A program made the translations under genes and the position numbers. DNA of 64,000 nt from Alphaproteobacteria bacterium (GTDB lineage: Bacteria > Pseudomonadota > Alphaproteobacteria > JAAEOK01): the NCBI GenBank assembly GCA_024244705.1, contig JAAEOK010000098.1, forward strand, positions 124,001-188,000. Direction: 5' to 3'. This document shows positions 33,717 through 42,200 of this stretch, in pieces. Position 1 is the first letter of the stretch; the number at the start of each line of letters is the position of its first letter. The notes beneath the pieces are model-generated. The model did not search any database. It was not told the DNA's origin and saw nothing but the letters and a program-made list of their open reading frames with translations.

Positions 33717-34205
33717 ATGGCAGAACCAGCCACGAGCAGCAGCGATGGTCGTATCTTCCTGGTCGTCGTCGATGACACGCCCGAGCTGCGCGTCGCGCTC
33801 CGCTTCGCCTCGCGGCGGGCCAAGAGCACCGGCGGCCGGGTTGCCATGCTCTATGTCATCGAGCCGGCCGATTTCCAGCACTGGGCCGCGGTCGAGAATT
33901 TGATGGAACAGGAGCGCCGCCAGGAGGCCGAGGAGATCCTGCAAAAACACTCGGAAATGGTCCAGGAGTGGTCGGGCTCGATGCCGATGCTCTATGTCCG
34001 CGACGGCCGCCCGCAGGACGCGTTGCTGGCGTTGCTCGAGGAGGAACCGGGGATCTCCATTCTTGTGCTCGGCGCCGATACCGGTCCGAAAGGTCCCGGG
34101 CCCCTGGTCTCCGCCTGTGCCGGCAAGCTGGCGGGGAAACTGCGCACCCCGGTCACCATCGTACCGGGCAGCCTCGACGACGACGAGGTCGACGCCCTGA
34201 CTTAG
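33717..34205 (+). CDS. Universal stress protein (UspA family)
   Basis: 162-residue cytosolic USP-fold protein. The N-terminal strand (GRIFLVVVDDTPELRVALRFASRRAKSTGGRVAMLYVIEP) and the C-terminal nucleotide-binding loop (ISILVLGADTGPKGPGPLVSACAGKLAGKLRTPVTIVPG) fit the G-2X-G-9X-G(S/T) type site only loosely, so ATP binding is uncertain. USPs of this kind stand between trpS and nfu in many alphaproteobacteria, so this gene marks the conserved backbone. ATG 33717 lies 3 nt beyond the palindromic element, which may therefore carry or disturb its ribosome site. Confidence 0.9.
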   Translation: MAEPATSSSDGRIFLVVVDDTPELRVALRFASRRAKSTGGRVAMLYVIEPADFQHWAAVENLMEQERRQEAEEILQKHSEMVQEWSGSMPMLYVRDGRPQDALLALLEEEPGISILVLGADTGPKGPGPLVSACAGKLAGKLRTPVTIVPGSLDDDEVDALT

Positions 34206-34444
34206 GGACCGTCCCGTGAAACAACCTTGCACGCAATAGTCGGCACGACACCGGACACGCCTTTCGCACGGGCGCCGACGAACGCGGCGGTCATTGCCGG
34301 ACGCCGTCAAGACAACCATATGAACATGCGCGATATAAGCCGCCGGAACCGGCCCCGCGGGCGGCCTTGGGGTGCGAGATAACACAGCGCGTGTGCGGAA
34401 CGAGGGTGAAAACTGGTTCATCAAAGACTGACCCGTTGAATCGC

Positions 34445-35326
34445 ATGAGCGCCAAATCCCTCGCCCTTCGATTGAGTTATCCGTTGGCGATGTTGGGCGC
34501 CTTCACGGCGTTCGGCCTATTGATGTCGCTGACCGACATCGTCTGGATCGCCGCCTATGGCGCCGGATTGTTCGCCGCCATCTGGGTCACCGGGCATGAG
34601 TTGAGTTTCCCCCATCGCATCGAATGGACGCCGAGCCGCCAAAGCATCGCGACCGATGCGGCCTATATGATCGGCGTCCAGGTTCTCCTGGCGAAGGGCC
34701 TCGCGATTGCCACGGTGGCGGCATTGACGATTTGGTGGACGTCCGACGGCGGCGCGCCGAGCCGGTTATGGCCGCATGACGGACCGATCGTTCTCCAGGT
34801 CGTGTTGATGATCTTGGCGGCCGATTTATTCCGCTACTGGCTGCATATCGCCTGCCACCGCCTCGCCCCGCTGTGGCGATTGCACGCGGTCCACCACTCG
34901 GTAAAACAATTGTACTGGTTGAACGTCGGGCGATTTCATCCCTTCGAAAAATCGATTCAGTTCGTGTTCGATACCCTGCCCTTCATCGTCCTGGGTGTCG
35001 CCGACGAAGTCGTCGCTCTCTATTTTGTCTTCTACGCCGTGAACGGCTTTTTTCAGCATTCCAACTGCGATGTCAGGCTCGGCATTCTCAACCAGATCGT
35101 CGCCGGGCCGGAATTGCACCGCTGGCATCATGCGTTGGACCTTGAGAAGGCGAACCACAATTATGGCAACAACCTGATCGTCTGGGATCGATTGTTCGGC
35201 ACGCGTTACCTACCCGCCGATACGGCGGTCAAAGAACTCGGCTTGGATGAGCCGGCCTATCCGCAATCGTTTCTCGGACAGATGCTCGCACCATTTCGAA
35301 ACAAGGCGCCGGGAACGCAGCGGTGA
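34445..35326 (+). CDS. Sterol desaturase / fatty acid hydroxylase superfamily protein
   Basis: 293-residue integral-membrane di-iron oxygenase expected to hydroxylate or desaturate a lipid chain. The three His clusters of the superfamily are present: H-X3-H (LHIACHR, about residues 134-138), H-X2-HH (LHAVHHS, about 146-150), and the C-terminal HRWHHALDLEKANHNYG (about 222-238), plus QHSN near 205. Several N-terminal membrane spans precede them. Start ATG 34445 has no strong ribosome site, which leaves translation control open. Its stop overlaps the GH3 start (GTGA). It is the first of a three-gene coupled unit unlike the neighbouring housekeeping genes. Confidence 0.88.
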   Translation: MSAKSLALRLSYPLAMLGAFTAFGLLMSLTDIVWIAAYGAGLFAAIWVTGHELSFPHRIEWTPSRQSIATDAAYMIGVQVLLAKGLAIATVAALTIWWTSDGGAPSRLWPHDGPIVLQVVLMILAADLFRYWLHIACHRLAPLWRLHAVHHSVKQLYWLNVGRFHPFEKSIQFVFDTLPFIVLGVADEVVALYFVFYAVNGFFQHSNCDVRLGILNQIVAGPELHRWHHALDLEKANHNYGNNLIVWDRLFGTRYLPADTAVKELGLDEPAYPQSFLGQMLAPFRNKAPGTQR

Positions 35327-36996
35327 TCCCCAATTTCTTGTCGGCCGCCGCGCTGGGCCTCGCAATGACCGCCGTCCGGTGGACGAGCTGGCGACGATTG
35401 ATGGCCGCCAGCAAACAGCCAAGTGACGCACAGGCAGCTGTCCTGCGATCGATCCTAAGACGCCAGGCGGAAACGACGTTCGGCCGCGAACATGGTTTTT
35501 CCACGGTCGCCGATCACGCCGATTTCGCCCGCCAGGTCCCGGTCCAGACCTATGAGACCTTGGCCCCGCTAATCGCTCGCCAACGCACGACCGGCGAGCC
35601 CGCCCTGACGATGGAGCCGCCGGTACGCTATGCACGGACCAGCGGCACCACGGGCGAGCCCAAACTCCTGCCATTGACCGCCGGCGGCATCGAACAGGCG
35701 CGACGGTTGCAGCGCGTCTTCGCATTCCCGCTGTTTCGCGATACCGCCATGTTCGACGGCAGGATCCTGGGTATCGGCGGCGCGGCAATCGAAGACGAAG
35801 TCGATCCCGGCCTGCCGATCGGATCGGTCACCGGGCACATCTATGCGACCATGCCATGGCCGGTGCGGCGCAAATATGTGCTCCCGAGCGAAGTCTTCGG
35901 GATCGAAGATTACGACCAAGAATACTATACGATTGCCTTGCTGGCCCTCGCCGAGAGAAATTTGACCGGCATCGCCACGGCCAATCCGTCAACGATCGTT
36001 CGCGTCATTTCGACAATCGCCGAGAGGTGGGAGGATTTGCTTGCCGACATAGAAGCGGGGACGATTTCGGACAACGCTCTGCTCTCCACCGCCCAGCGCA
36101 CGGCGATCCTAGGGCGGATGATTTCCGACCCGGAGAGAGCCGATACGCTGTCCGCGCGACGCCGGTCCGGAACCCCGGTCATGATCAAGGATCTGTGGCC
36201 CGACCTCAGAGCCGTCGTCACGTGGACGCGGGGAAATTCGGCCATTCCCTTGGCTGCGCTCAGCCGACAATTCCCGGCCGCCACCAAAGTCATAGACGCC
36301 GGCTACATCGCCAGCGAACTGCGCGCGACGATCGCGGTCAATCCGTCGGAAGACGGCACGATGCCGCTTTTGAATGAACATTTCTTGGAATTCGTCGAGC
36401 GCAACGAGCGCGGATCCGGGGGCGGAGATTTCAAAACCGTCGACCGCCTGGAAGGCGGGCGCCAATATTATGTTTTCGTGACCACCGGTGATGGGCTCTA
36501 CCGCTACGACATGAATGACATCGTAGAGGTGACGGGCCGGTTCAACGCGACGCCGCTTCTGTCATTCGTGCAAAAGGGGCAGGGCATAACCAACATCACC
36601 GGAGAAAAGCTTTCGGAAGCGCAAGTCATCGAAGCGGTGACCGCGGCCGCGAAGCAATTTTCCTTGAGCCCGGCATTTCTCCTGATGCTGGCCGACGCCG
36701 AGCATGCGACCTACCGCCTCTATGTCGAGGCGGAGGCCGGCCGGCCGGCGACGGATGAATTCGCCGGGATCGTCGAGGTGCAATTGCAGGCGCTCAATAT
36801 CGAATATCGCGAGAAGCGCCGAAGCGGCAGACTGTGCCCGGTCGTCTGCCGCTGGCTCCGTGTCGGGACGGCGGCGGACTATCGTCGATTTTGCGTCGCC
36901 GGCGGACAGCAGGACGCCCAGTTCAAAATACTGGCATTGCAAAATCGCCGGGATCTGACCTTCGACATAGATCGCCACGTGGCATCGGGAATATGA
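35323..36996 (+). CDS. GH3 family acyl-acid-amido synthetase
   Basis: 557-residue member of the GH3 branch of the adenylate-forming (ANL) superfamily; plant relatives conjugate auxin or jasmonate to amino acids, bacterial ones are little studied. Motifs: the ATP loop YARTSGTTGEPKLLPLT (about residues 102-118, motif I), and VFVTTGDGLYRYDMNDIVEVTG (about 385-406, equivalent to the plant 'T..GLYRYR.GD' motif), followed by NITGEKLSEAQV, where the C-terminal domain begins. Start is GTG 35323, overlapping the hydroxylase stop, and its own stop overlaps the next gene (ATGA 36993-36996). Likely activates a carboxylic (perhaps hydroxylated fatty) acid and joins it to an amine or amino acid; the partners are inference. 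Confidence 0.92.
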   Translation: MIPNFLSAAALGLAMTAVRWTSWRRLMAASKQPSDAQAAVLRSILRRQAETTFGREHGFSTVADHADFARQVPVQTYETLAPLIARQRTTGEPALTMEPPVRYARTSGTTGEPKLLPLTAGGIEQARRLQRVFAFPLFRDTAMFDGRILGIGGAAIEDEVDPGLPIGSVTGHIYATMPWPVRRKYVLPSEVFGIEDYDQEYYTIALLALAERNLTGIATANPSTIVRVISTIAERWEDLLADIEAGTISDNALLSTAQRTAILGRMISDPERADTLSARRRSGTPVMIKDLWPDLRAVVTWTRGNSAIPLAALSRQFPAATKVIDAGYIASELRATIAVNPSEDGTMPLLNEHFLEFVERNERGSGGGDFKTVDRLEGGRQYYVFVTTGDGLYRYDMNDIVEVTGRFNATPLLSFVQKGQGITNITGEKLSEAQVIEAVTAAAKQFSLSPAFLLMLADAEHATYRLYVEAEAGRPATDEFAGIVEVQLQALNIEYREKRRSGRLCPVVCRWLRVGTAADYRRFCVAGGQQDAQFKILALQNRRDLTFDIDRHVASGI

Positions 36997-38108
36997 GACT
37001 CGCGGCCCTTGAATTGCGCCGATTCGCGGTCCGGTTTCGCACCCCCGTGGCCCACGCGGCCGCGACCCGCCGGCAGACGAGCAACATTATCGTCATCGCC
37101 CGGGGCGCCGACGGATCCGTGGGCTTCGGCGAGGGCTGTCCGCGGCCCTACGTGACCGGGGAGAGCGAGCACAGCGCCGCTTCCTTCGTTGCCGCGGCCG
37201 CCGATGATGTGATCGCCAACGTCACCGATCTTGACGATCTCCGCGCGTGGATCGACGCCCATGAAGCGGATATCGATGACAACCCCGCCGCGTTTGCGGC
37301 TTTGGAGCTGGCGATACTCGATTTGCTGGCGCGGCAGGATACACAACCCGTTGAGACGCTTCTTGGCCTACTTGGACCAACGCGGGCGTTCCGCTACTCG
37401 GCGGTGGTCGGAGACAGCAGCGCGACGAAACTGGTTTTGCGCCTGCTACGATATCGCTTGGCGGGCTTCGCCGATTTCAAGATCAAGATAATCGCCGACG
37501 CGACACGCGACCGCAGAAAGGAAGCGCTCCTGCGGCTGATCCATGGAACCGGATGTCGCCTCCGGGCGGATGCCAACAACGCCTGGTCGGACGCCGAAGG
37601 CTTTATCCGCGATCTCGGTCCAATGAAGGACCTGTTCGTTGCGATCGAAGAGCCGGTCAAGGCCGGGGACTTGGATGGCTGCCGGTCCATCGCCAAGGCG
37701 CTTCGGGTCCGCATCGTCCTCGATGAGAGCCTCTGCAGATTGGCTCAGGCCGAGGCGCTTTCGCGGGATCCCGAAACGTGGATTGCCAACATCCGGGTGT
37801 CAAAAATGGGTGGCCTCATTCGTTCGCTGAGGGTCGCCGATCGGCTGGTATCGATGGGCGTGACCCTGATCGTGGGCGCCCAGGTCGGCGAGACGAGCCT
37901 GCTGACACGAGCCGGCCTGGCCGTCGCGGCAGCGCATCAAGAGCATCTATTCGCGCAGGAGGGCGCCTTCGGCACCCACTTGCTGGCGCACGACCTTTGC
38001 GACCCGCCAGTGATGTTCGGCCGCCGCGGATTGTTGGCCGACGCCGGGGCGATCTTGAAGCGACCGGGATGGGGGGTCGAAGTGCGGCAGGAACGTCTCA
38101 CCGATTGA
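36993..38108 (+). CDS. Enolase-superfamily enzyme, dipeptide-epimerase-like (MLE subgroup)
   Basis: 371-residue enzyme of the muconate-lactonizing subgroup. All catalytic positions are visible and correctly spaced: K-X-K in FADFKIKII (about residues 161-163), metal ligands Asp in RADANNAW (~191), Glu in AIEEPVKAG (~219), Asp in VLDESLC (~243), and the opposing base Lys in IRVSKMGGL (~270). The 20s-loop/capping part (VGFGEGCPRPYVTGES) resembles L-Ala-D/L-Glu epimerases. This predicts 1,1-proton transfer on an amino-acid- or amide-containing substrate. It is the third coupled gene after the GH3 synthetase, so its substrate may be the amide made by that enzyme. Confidence 0.88.
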   Translation: MRLAALELRRFAVRFRTPVAHAAATRRQTSNIIVIARGADGSVGFGEGCPRPYVTGESEHSAASFVAAAADDVIANVTDLDDLRAWIDAHEADIDDNPAAFAALELAILDLLARQDTQPVETLLGLLGPTRAFRYSAVVGDSSATKLVLRLLRYRLAGFADFKIKIIADATRDRRKEALLRLIHGTGCRLRADANNAWSDAEGFIRDLGPMKDLFVAIEEPVKAGDLDGCRSIAKALRVRIVLDESLCRLAQAEALSRDPETWIANIRVSKMGGLIRSLRVADRLVSMGVTLIVGAQVGETSLLTRAGLAVAAAHQEHLFAQEGAFGTHLLAHDLCDPPVMFGRRGLLADAGAILKRPGWGVEVRQERLTD

Positions 38109-38150
38109 CCGCGGCGCGGGTCTGTCGCGGTTACTCGTAGAGTCCTTCGC

Positions 38151-39056
38151 CTAGCCCTCGATGACACCAAAGGCCCGCGCCCGCTCGAGCAGTCGCCTGG
38201 CGTTGTGCACCGACGGAACCTCAATCAGATTTCCATCCACTTCGACCCGGTCGACACCGTCGGCGCGAGCCCGTTCGAAAGCGGTGACCATCGCTCCGGC
38301 TCGATCGACCTCGGACTGGCTGGGCGTCAGGATTCGGTTGACGACGACGGCATGCGACGCCATGACCGCGCTTTTCGCGGTGTAGCCGAGACGGCGCGCG
38401 GTCCTGGCCTCGGCTTCGACACCGGCCTCGTCGGACCAGGTATAGGGACAATCCACCGACACCACACCGGCGGCAACGCATTCGAGATGGAAGCGCGCCC
38501 TGACATAGGCCAGCTCCTGTCCGTCGCGGCCGCGCTCGGCGCCGAGGTCGGCGGCCATATCCTCGCTCGCCACCAGACAGGCGGTGACGCGCGGGCTCGA
38601 CACGGCGATCGCGTGGGTCTGCATCAGGCCCTGGGCCGATTCGATATTGGGCAACAATTCGGTGCTGCCGGAGGGCAAGCCAAAGCGATCCTCGAGGTCG
38701 GTCACCGCGCGGTCCAAATCGCGCACCTGTTCCGGTGTCGAAACCTTGGGCAGCGCGACCAGGTGGGGGGCCGCCGCCATCACCGCCTCGAGATCATCAC
38801 ACCCGCCGTCCCAGAACGGATTGATCCGAACGCCGGCGACGGCCTGCGCGGCTTTCCAGGCGGCGACGACTTCGCCGCACAGCGCCCGGGCCTCGCCGCG
38901 CCGGCCGCGGGGCACGAAGTCCTCCATCTCCTGTATCAGGACGTCGGCCTGCGAAGCCGGCCCGGAAAGTAGCATTTCCCGCTCGGCGCCGGGCACGAAC
39001 AGCCAGCTTCGTCGCAGGGCCGGCGGTCGGCGATCACGTTGATTTGCATTTGACAT
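38151..39056 (-). CDS. HpcH/HpaI aldolase / citrate lyase beta-like protein
   Basis: 301-residue CitE-like TIM-barrel lyase that cleaves or forms C-C bonds of CoA thioesters or keto acids. Family motifs: RRSWLFVPGAEREML (about residues 15-29), VLIQEMEDFVPRGRR with the conserved Glu-Asp, RINPFWDGGCDDL, ELLPNIESAQGLM (metal-binding Glu), and TACLVASEDMAADLGAERG (metal-binding Asp). It converges with the GH3-epimerase unit across 42 nt and diverges from the Bax-like gene. Start uncertain: ATG at 39056 is used, but 39065 and 39071 are in frame and none has a strong ribosome site. Substrate unknown; it may act on malyl-CoA-type thioesters like its relatives. Confidence 0.88.
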   Translation of the reverse strand: MSNANQRDRRPPALRRSWLFVPGAEREMLLSGPASQADVLIQEMEDFVPRGRRGEARALCGEVVAAWKAAQAVAGVRINPFWDGGCDDLEAVMAAAPHLVALPKVSTPEQVRDLDRAVTDLEDRFGLPSGSTELLPNIESAQGLMQTHAIAVSSPRVTACLVASEDMAADLGAERGRDGQELAYVRARFHLECVAAGVVSVDCPYTWSDEAGVEAEARTARRLGYTAKSAVMASHAVVVNRILTPSQSEVDRAGAMVTAFERARADGVDRVEVDGNLIEVPSVHNARRLLERARAFGVIEG

Positions 39057-39122
39057 CGGCCTCATTCCCATAATTTGTAGGGCAGTATTTCTCGCCGCCA
39101 AGAAGATTGCCCGCGCAGACCA

Positions 39123-40085
39123 ATGTCGCCGCAACCGCGTTCGAAATCCAAGACCCATTCGACCTCGATCCGGCACCGCCGGATGGTGATCGGCGGCGGC
39201 ATCGTCCTGGTTATCGGCCTGGCCGTCGGTTTCTGGGTTGTCTATCAGGGTCTGAGCGAGGATTTGCGCATCCAATGGGCGCGCACCACGCCGCCTTTTG
39301 TCGGCGATCTCGCCGTCGCCAAACCCCGCGGAATAGTCTTGCCGCGCGCCGCCGACGCCGCCGAATTGCTGGCCGTCATCGACCTCGATGCGGTCCGCGA
39401 ACAGGGCGCCACGGTGCCGACATTTTACCTCGCCAAGATCCCCGATGACCTGCTCGAGTTCGCCGAGAGCAACGACCAGAAGCAATTGTTCTTCAAGTTC
39501 ATGTTGCCGATCGTGCTCAAGGTCAATGCCGAGATCGCCCGATTGCGGGACCGGCTGCTGTTCATCAAGAATCGCCGCAACGGTGTCCTATTGCCCGAAG
39601 ACCAGGAATTCATCGATCGCCTGGGCGACTGGTACGGCGTCAAGGACGGCGACCTCGACGAGCTGATCCGCCGCGTCGACGCGGTGCCGCCGTCGCTGGC
39701 CCTGGCCCAGGCCTTGGAGGAAAGCGGCTGGGGCATGTCACGCTTTGCGCGGATCGCCAACGCTTTGTTCGGCCAGCATGCGTTTCGGCCCGGCCGGCCG
39801 CAAGTGCCGCATCCGGTCGACGGGACGCCGCCGATCCGAGCGTTTCCCGATCTCATCAGCTCGATCAGCGCCTATATGCACAACCTCAATACACACAAGG
39901 CCTATGAGGAATTCCGAGCGCTGCGCGGACAGGCGCGGGATGGGGGCCAACCGCTCGACGGCAATATGCTGGCGGCGGCGCTGGTCCGTTATTCCGAGCG
40001 CGGCGAAGACTATATAGCGACAATCCAGAACCACATCGCCGCCAACCGGTTGAAACAGTTCGACAAAGCAAGCCTTGCCGAGTAG
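39123..40085 (+). CDS. Bax-like membrane-anchored N-acetylglucosaminidase
   Basis: 320-residue protein with an N-terminal membrane anchor (MVIGGGIVLVIGLAVGFWVVY, about residues 21-41) and a periplasmic glucosaminidase domain (Pfam family of Bax and autolysins). The catalytic-Glu segment is PSLALAQALEESGWGMSRFARIANALFGQ (about residues 190-218). Further family features: IRAFPDLISSISAYMHNLNTHKAYEEFRALR and VRYSERGEDYIATIQNHIAANRL. It probably trims peptidoglycan glycan strands. The ATG start lies in a short gap divergent from the CitE-like gene. Confidence 0.9.
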   Translation: MSPQPRSKSKTHSTSIRHRRMVIGGGIVLVIGLAVGFWVVYQGLSEDLRIQWARTTPPFVGDLAVAKPRGIVLPRAADAAELLAVIDLDAVREQGATVPTFYLAKIPDDLLEFAESNDQKQLFFKFMLPIVLKVNAEIARLRDRLLFIKNRRNGVLLPEDQEFIDRLGDWYGVKDGDLDELIRRVDAVPPSLALAQALEESGWGMSRFARIANALFGQHAFRPGRPQVPHPVDGTPPIRAFPDLISSISAYMHNLNTHKAYEEFRALRGQARDGGQPLDGNMLAAALVRYSERGEDYIATIQNHIAANRLKQFDKASLAE

Positions 40086-40197
40086 CTGCCGACGGCCGAC
40101 GTTTCCCACGCGGCCACCTCCTTGGGGCTTGATCTCGAACCGGCGGCGTCCCAGATTAGAGGCCATGCGCCCACGCGCGGCGCCGAGGAGATTGCCG

Positions 40198-40746
40198 ATG
40201 TTCATCCAGACCGAAGCCACGCCGAATCCGGCGACATTGAAGTTCTTGCCGGGACGCGCCGTACTTGAGAATGCGACCGCCGACTTTCCGGATGTGGATT
40301 CGGCGGCGCGATCGCCGCTGGCCGAACGTCTGTTTGAAGTCACCGGCGTGACCGGCGTATTCCTGGGCGCCGATTTCATCACCGTTACCAAGCAACATGA
40401 CAGCGACTGGCAACTCCTCAAGCCCGCCATTCTCGGCGTAATCATGGAGCATTTCACCGCCGGCCGGCCGACCCTTCTCGACGCCGCCGAGGCGGTCGAC
40501 GAGGCGCTCGACGACGATCCGGTCATCGTTCAGATCAAGGATCTGCTGGACACCCGCGTCCGTCCGGCGGTGGCGATGGACGGCGGCGATATCGTCTTCG
40601 ATCGCTTTGAGAACGGGGTCGTCTATCTGTACATGCAGGGCGCCTGTGCCGGTTGCCCGAGTTCGACGGCGACCCTGAAGATGGGGATCGAGAACATGTT
40701 GCGCCACTACATCCCCGAGGTCATGGAAGTCCGTCCCGTAATGTAG
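40198..40746 (+). CDS. Fe-S cluster scaffold/carrier NfuA-type protein
   Basis: 182-residue Nfu protein delivering Fe-S clusters to apo-targets. The N-terminal Nfu_N domain begins MFIQTEATPNPATLKFLPGR and includes PLAERLFEVTGVTGVFLGADFITVTK. The C-terminal NifU-type domain has VAMDGGDIVFDRFENGVVYLYMQGACAGCPSSTATLK with the cluster-binding CXXC (about residues 150-153). ATG 40198 gives the exact family N-terminus; longer readings are unconvincing. In the conserved alphaproteobacterial order it directly follows the usp gene; here 6 kb separate them. Confidence 0.95.
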   Translation: MFIQTEATPNPATLKFLPGRAVLENATADFPDVDSAARSPLAERLFEVTGVTGVFLGADFITVTKQHDSDWQLLKPAILGVIMEHFTAGRPTLLDAAEAVDEALDDDPVIVQIKDLLDTRVRPAVAMDGGDIVFDRFENGVVYLYMQGACAGCPSSTATLKMGIENMLRHYIPEVMEVRPVM

Positions 40747-40749
40747 TGT

Positions 40750-40776
40750 CGCCGATCGGCGCCGCGCCAATCGGCG
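40750..40776. terminator. Stem-loop after nfu
   Basis: CGCCGAT (40750-40756) pairs with ATCGGCG (40770-40776), 7 bp with a 13-nt loop, just past the nfu stop. No U-tract is seen, so the terminator role is uncertain. Confidence 0.3.
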
Positions 40777-40848
40777 GCGGTCACTCCATCGGCTGCGCCG
40801 GCGCGCTGTCCGAAAGCAGCGGATAGCCGCCGAACGGAATTCGCCGCC

Positions 40849-41538
40849 ATGATGATCCTTGCCTTACACTGTGCCACGGCCTCCTGCTCGGTCGCGCTAT
40901 GGCGTGACGGGCGGGTGGTGGCCGATCGCTTCGAAGCCATGGCTCGCGGGCAGGCGGAGGCATTGGTGCCGATGATCGTCGCGACGATGGACGCCGCCGG
41001 CTGGGACTACGGTGATCTCGATCGGTTGGCCGTGACCATCGGACCGGGGACGTTCACCGGGCTTCGCATCGGATTAGCGACGGCGCGCGGCCTCGCCTTG
41101 GCCACCGGGCTGCCGCTGCTCGGCATCACCACATTCGATGCGATCGCCTTCCGCGCCGAGCCGGAAGACACCGTGGACGGCGCTTTACTGGTGGCCATCG
41201 AATCGAAGCGCTCGCCAATCTATGTGCAACGCTTCGTCGACGCTCGGACACCGGTTTCGGTGCCGGCCTTGATCGCGCCGCAAGACCTCGCCCGCTGGGT
41301 CGACGGCCGCGCCCAAGTTGTCATCGGCGATGCCGCCGTCCGGGCCGCCGCCGCCCTCCGAGCCGATGGCGTGCCGGCGACAGAGTCGGCGGCGCCGTCG
41401 GAGCCCACGGCCTCGGCGGTGGCGGCGATCGCGGCAAATCGGGACGTGGCCGCTGACGCTCCCCTGCCGCGGCCGCTCTATCTCGCCGAGCCGCAGACCA
41501 CACTGCCGCCGCCAGACCCCCGCCGCGCCGTCCGATGA
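40849..41538 (+). CDS. tsaB: tRNA threonylcarbamoyladenosine biosynthesis protein TsaB
   Basis: 229-residue partner of TsaD in making the t6A37 modification of tRNAs reading ANN codons. The N-terminal actin-like fold shows ILALHCATASCSVALW, ARGQAEALVPMI, and the family signature DRLAVTIGPGTFTGLRIGLATARGLALA (about residues 60-87). It is shorter than TsaD and lacks its HMEGH metal motif, which fits TsaB. Double ATG start (40849 or 40852). Overlaps rimI by ATGA, a frequent tsaB-rimI coupling. Confidence 0.95.
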   Translation: MMILALHCATASCSVALWRDGRVVADRFEAMARGQAEALVPMIVATMDAAGWDYGDLDRLAVTIGPGTFTGLRIGLATARGLALATGLPLLGITTFDAIAFRAEPEDTVDGALLVAIESKRSPIYVQRFVDARTPVSVPALIAPQDLARWVDGRAQVVIGDAAVRAAAALRADGVPATESAAPSEPTASAVAAIAANRDVAADAPLPRPLYLAEPQTTLPPPDPRRAVR

Positions 41539-42050
41539 CGGTCCGTATCATCGACTTGAACGCCACCGCCGCCGGTCCGATCGCCGACCTGCACCGGCTT
41601 TGCTTTGATGACGGGTGGAGCGCCGATGCCGTCGACCGGATACTCGGCCTGCCCGGCGTCGCGGCACGCCTGGCGGTAGACCCCGGCTCGGCCTCGGCGA
41701 TCGGCTTTGTTATTTGGCGCAACGCGGCAGACGAAGCGGAAATTGTAGCGCTTGGCGTCGCACCGGTTTCGCGCCGCCGGGGCATCGCCGGAAAATTGAT
41801 CGCGGCGGCCGAATCCGAAGCCGCTGCGGCCGGCGCGCGGCAATTGTTTCTCGAAGTCGCCGACGACAATGTGGCCGCGTGCGCCCTCTATGCCAATCGC
41901 GGCTATCGCCAGGTCGGACGACGGTCCGGCTACTATCGCGACGGCGACGGGCGGCCCCGCGATGCCCGGGTCATGATGCGCGCGCTTGATGCGGACGAGC
42001 GCGGTGATGTGGGCGGCGGTGAACGCCCACCGACACCATTCGCCGACTGA
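41535..42050 (+). CDS. rimI: Ribosomal-protein-S18-alanine N-acetyltransferase RimI
   Basis: 171-residue GNAT acetyltransferase. Acetyl-CoA binding motif A: VAPVSRRRGIAGKLIAAAESEAAAAGARQLFLEV (about residues 73-106), with the RRRGIA pyrophosphate loop; motif B: AACALYANRGYRQVGRRSGYYRDG. The DEAEIVALGV strand is typical of RimI. Coupled to tsaB by a 4-nt overlap. The C-terminal ~20 residues are extra and low-complexity. Confidence 0.9.
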   Translation: MTVRIIDLNATAAGPIADLHRLCFDDGWSADAVDRILGLPGVAARLAVDPGSASAIGFVIWRNAADEAEIVALGVAPVSRRRGIAGKLIAAAESEAAAAGARQLFLEVADDNVAACALYANRGYRQVGRRSGYYRDGDGRPRDARVMMRALDADERGDVGGGERPPTPFAD

Positions 42051-42160
42051 GAAGAGCGGGGCATGACCGACCGCGACGCGCGGAATCTGGAGGTTCGCGG
42101 CGGATACCGTGAGCAGGCGGGGGAATCTGACTTCACCTATGCGCGACCTTGATTATCCTT

Positions 42161-42199
42161 TATAATCCCAGCCCTTGTCGCCCACCGATTCCAGGAATC
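42161..42199 (+). promoter_or_regulatory. fur -10 element and palindrome over the ribosome site
   Basis: A perfect TATAAT (42161-42166) sits 34 nt ahead of the fur ATG, standing out in this GC-rich sequence; the -35 is not clear. GATTCC-A-GGAATC (42187-42199) is a perfect inverted repeat covering the AGGA ribosome site, possibly an operator or a translation-blocking hairpin. Confidence 0.45.
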
Positions 42200-42200
42200 A

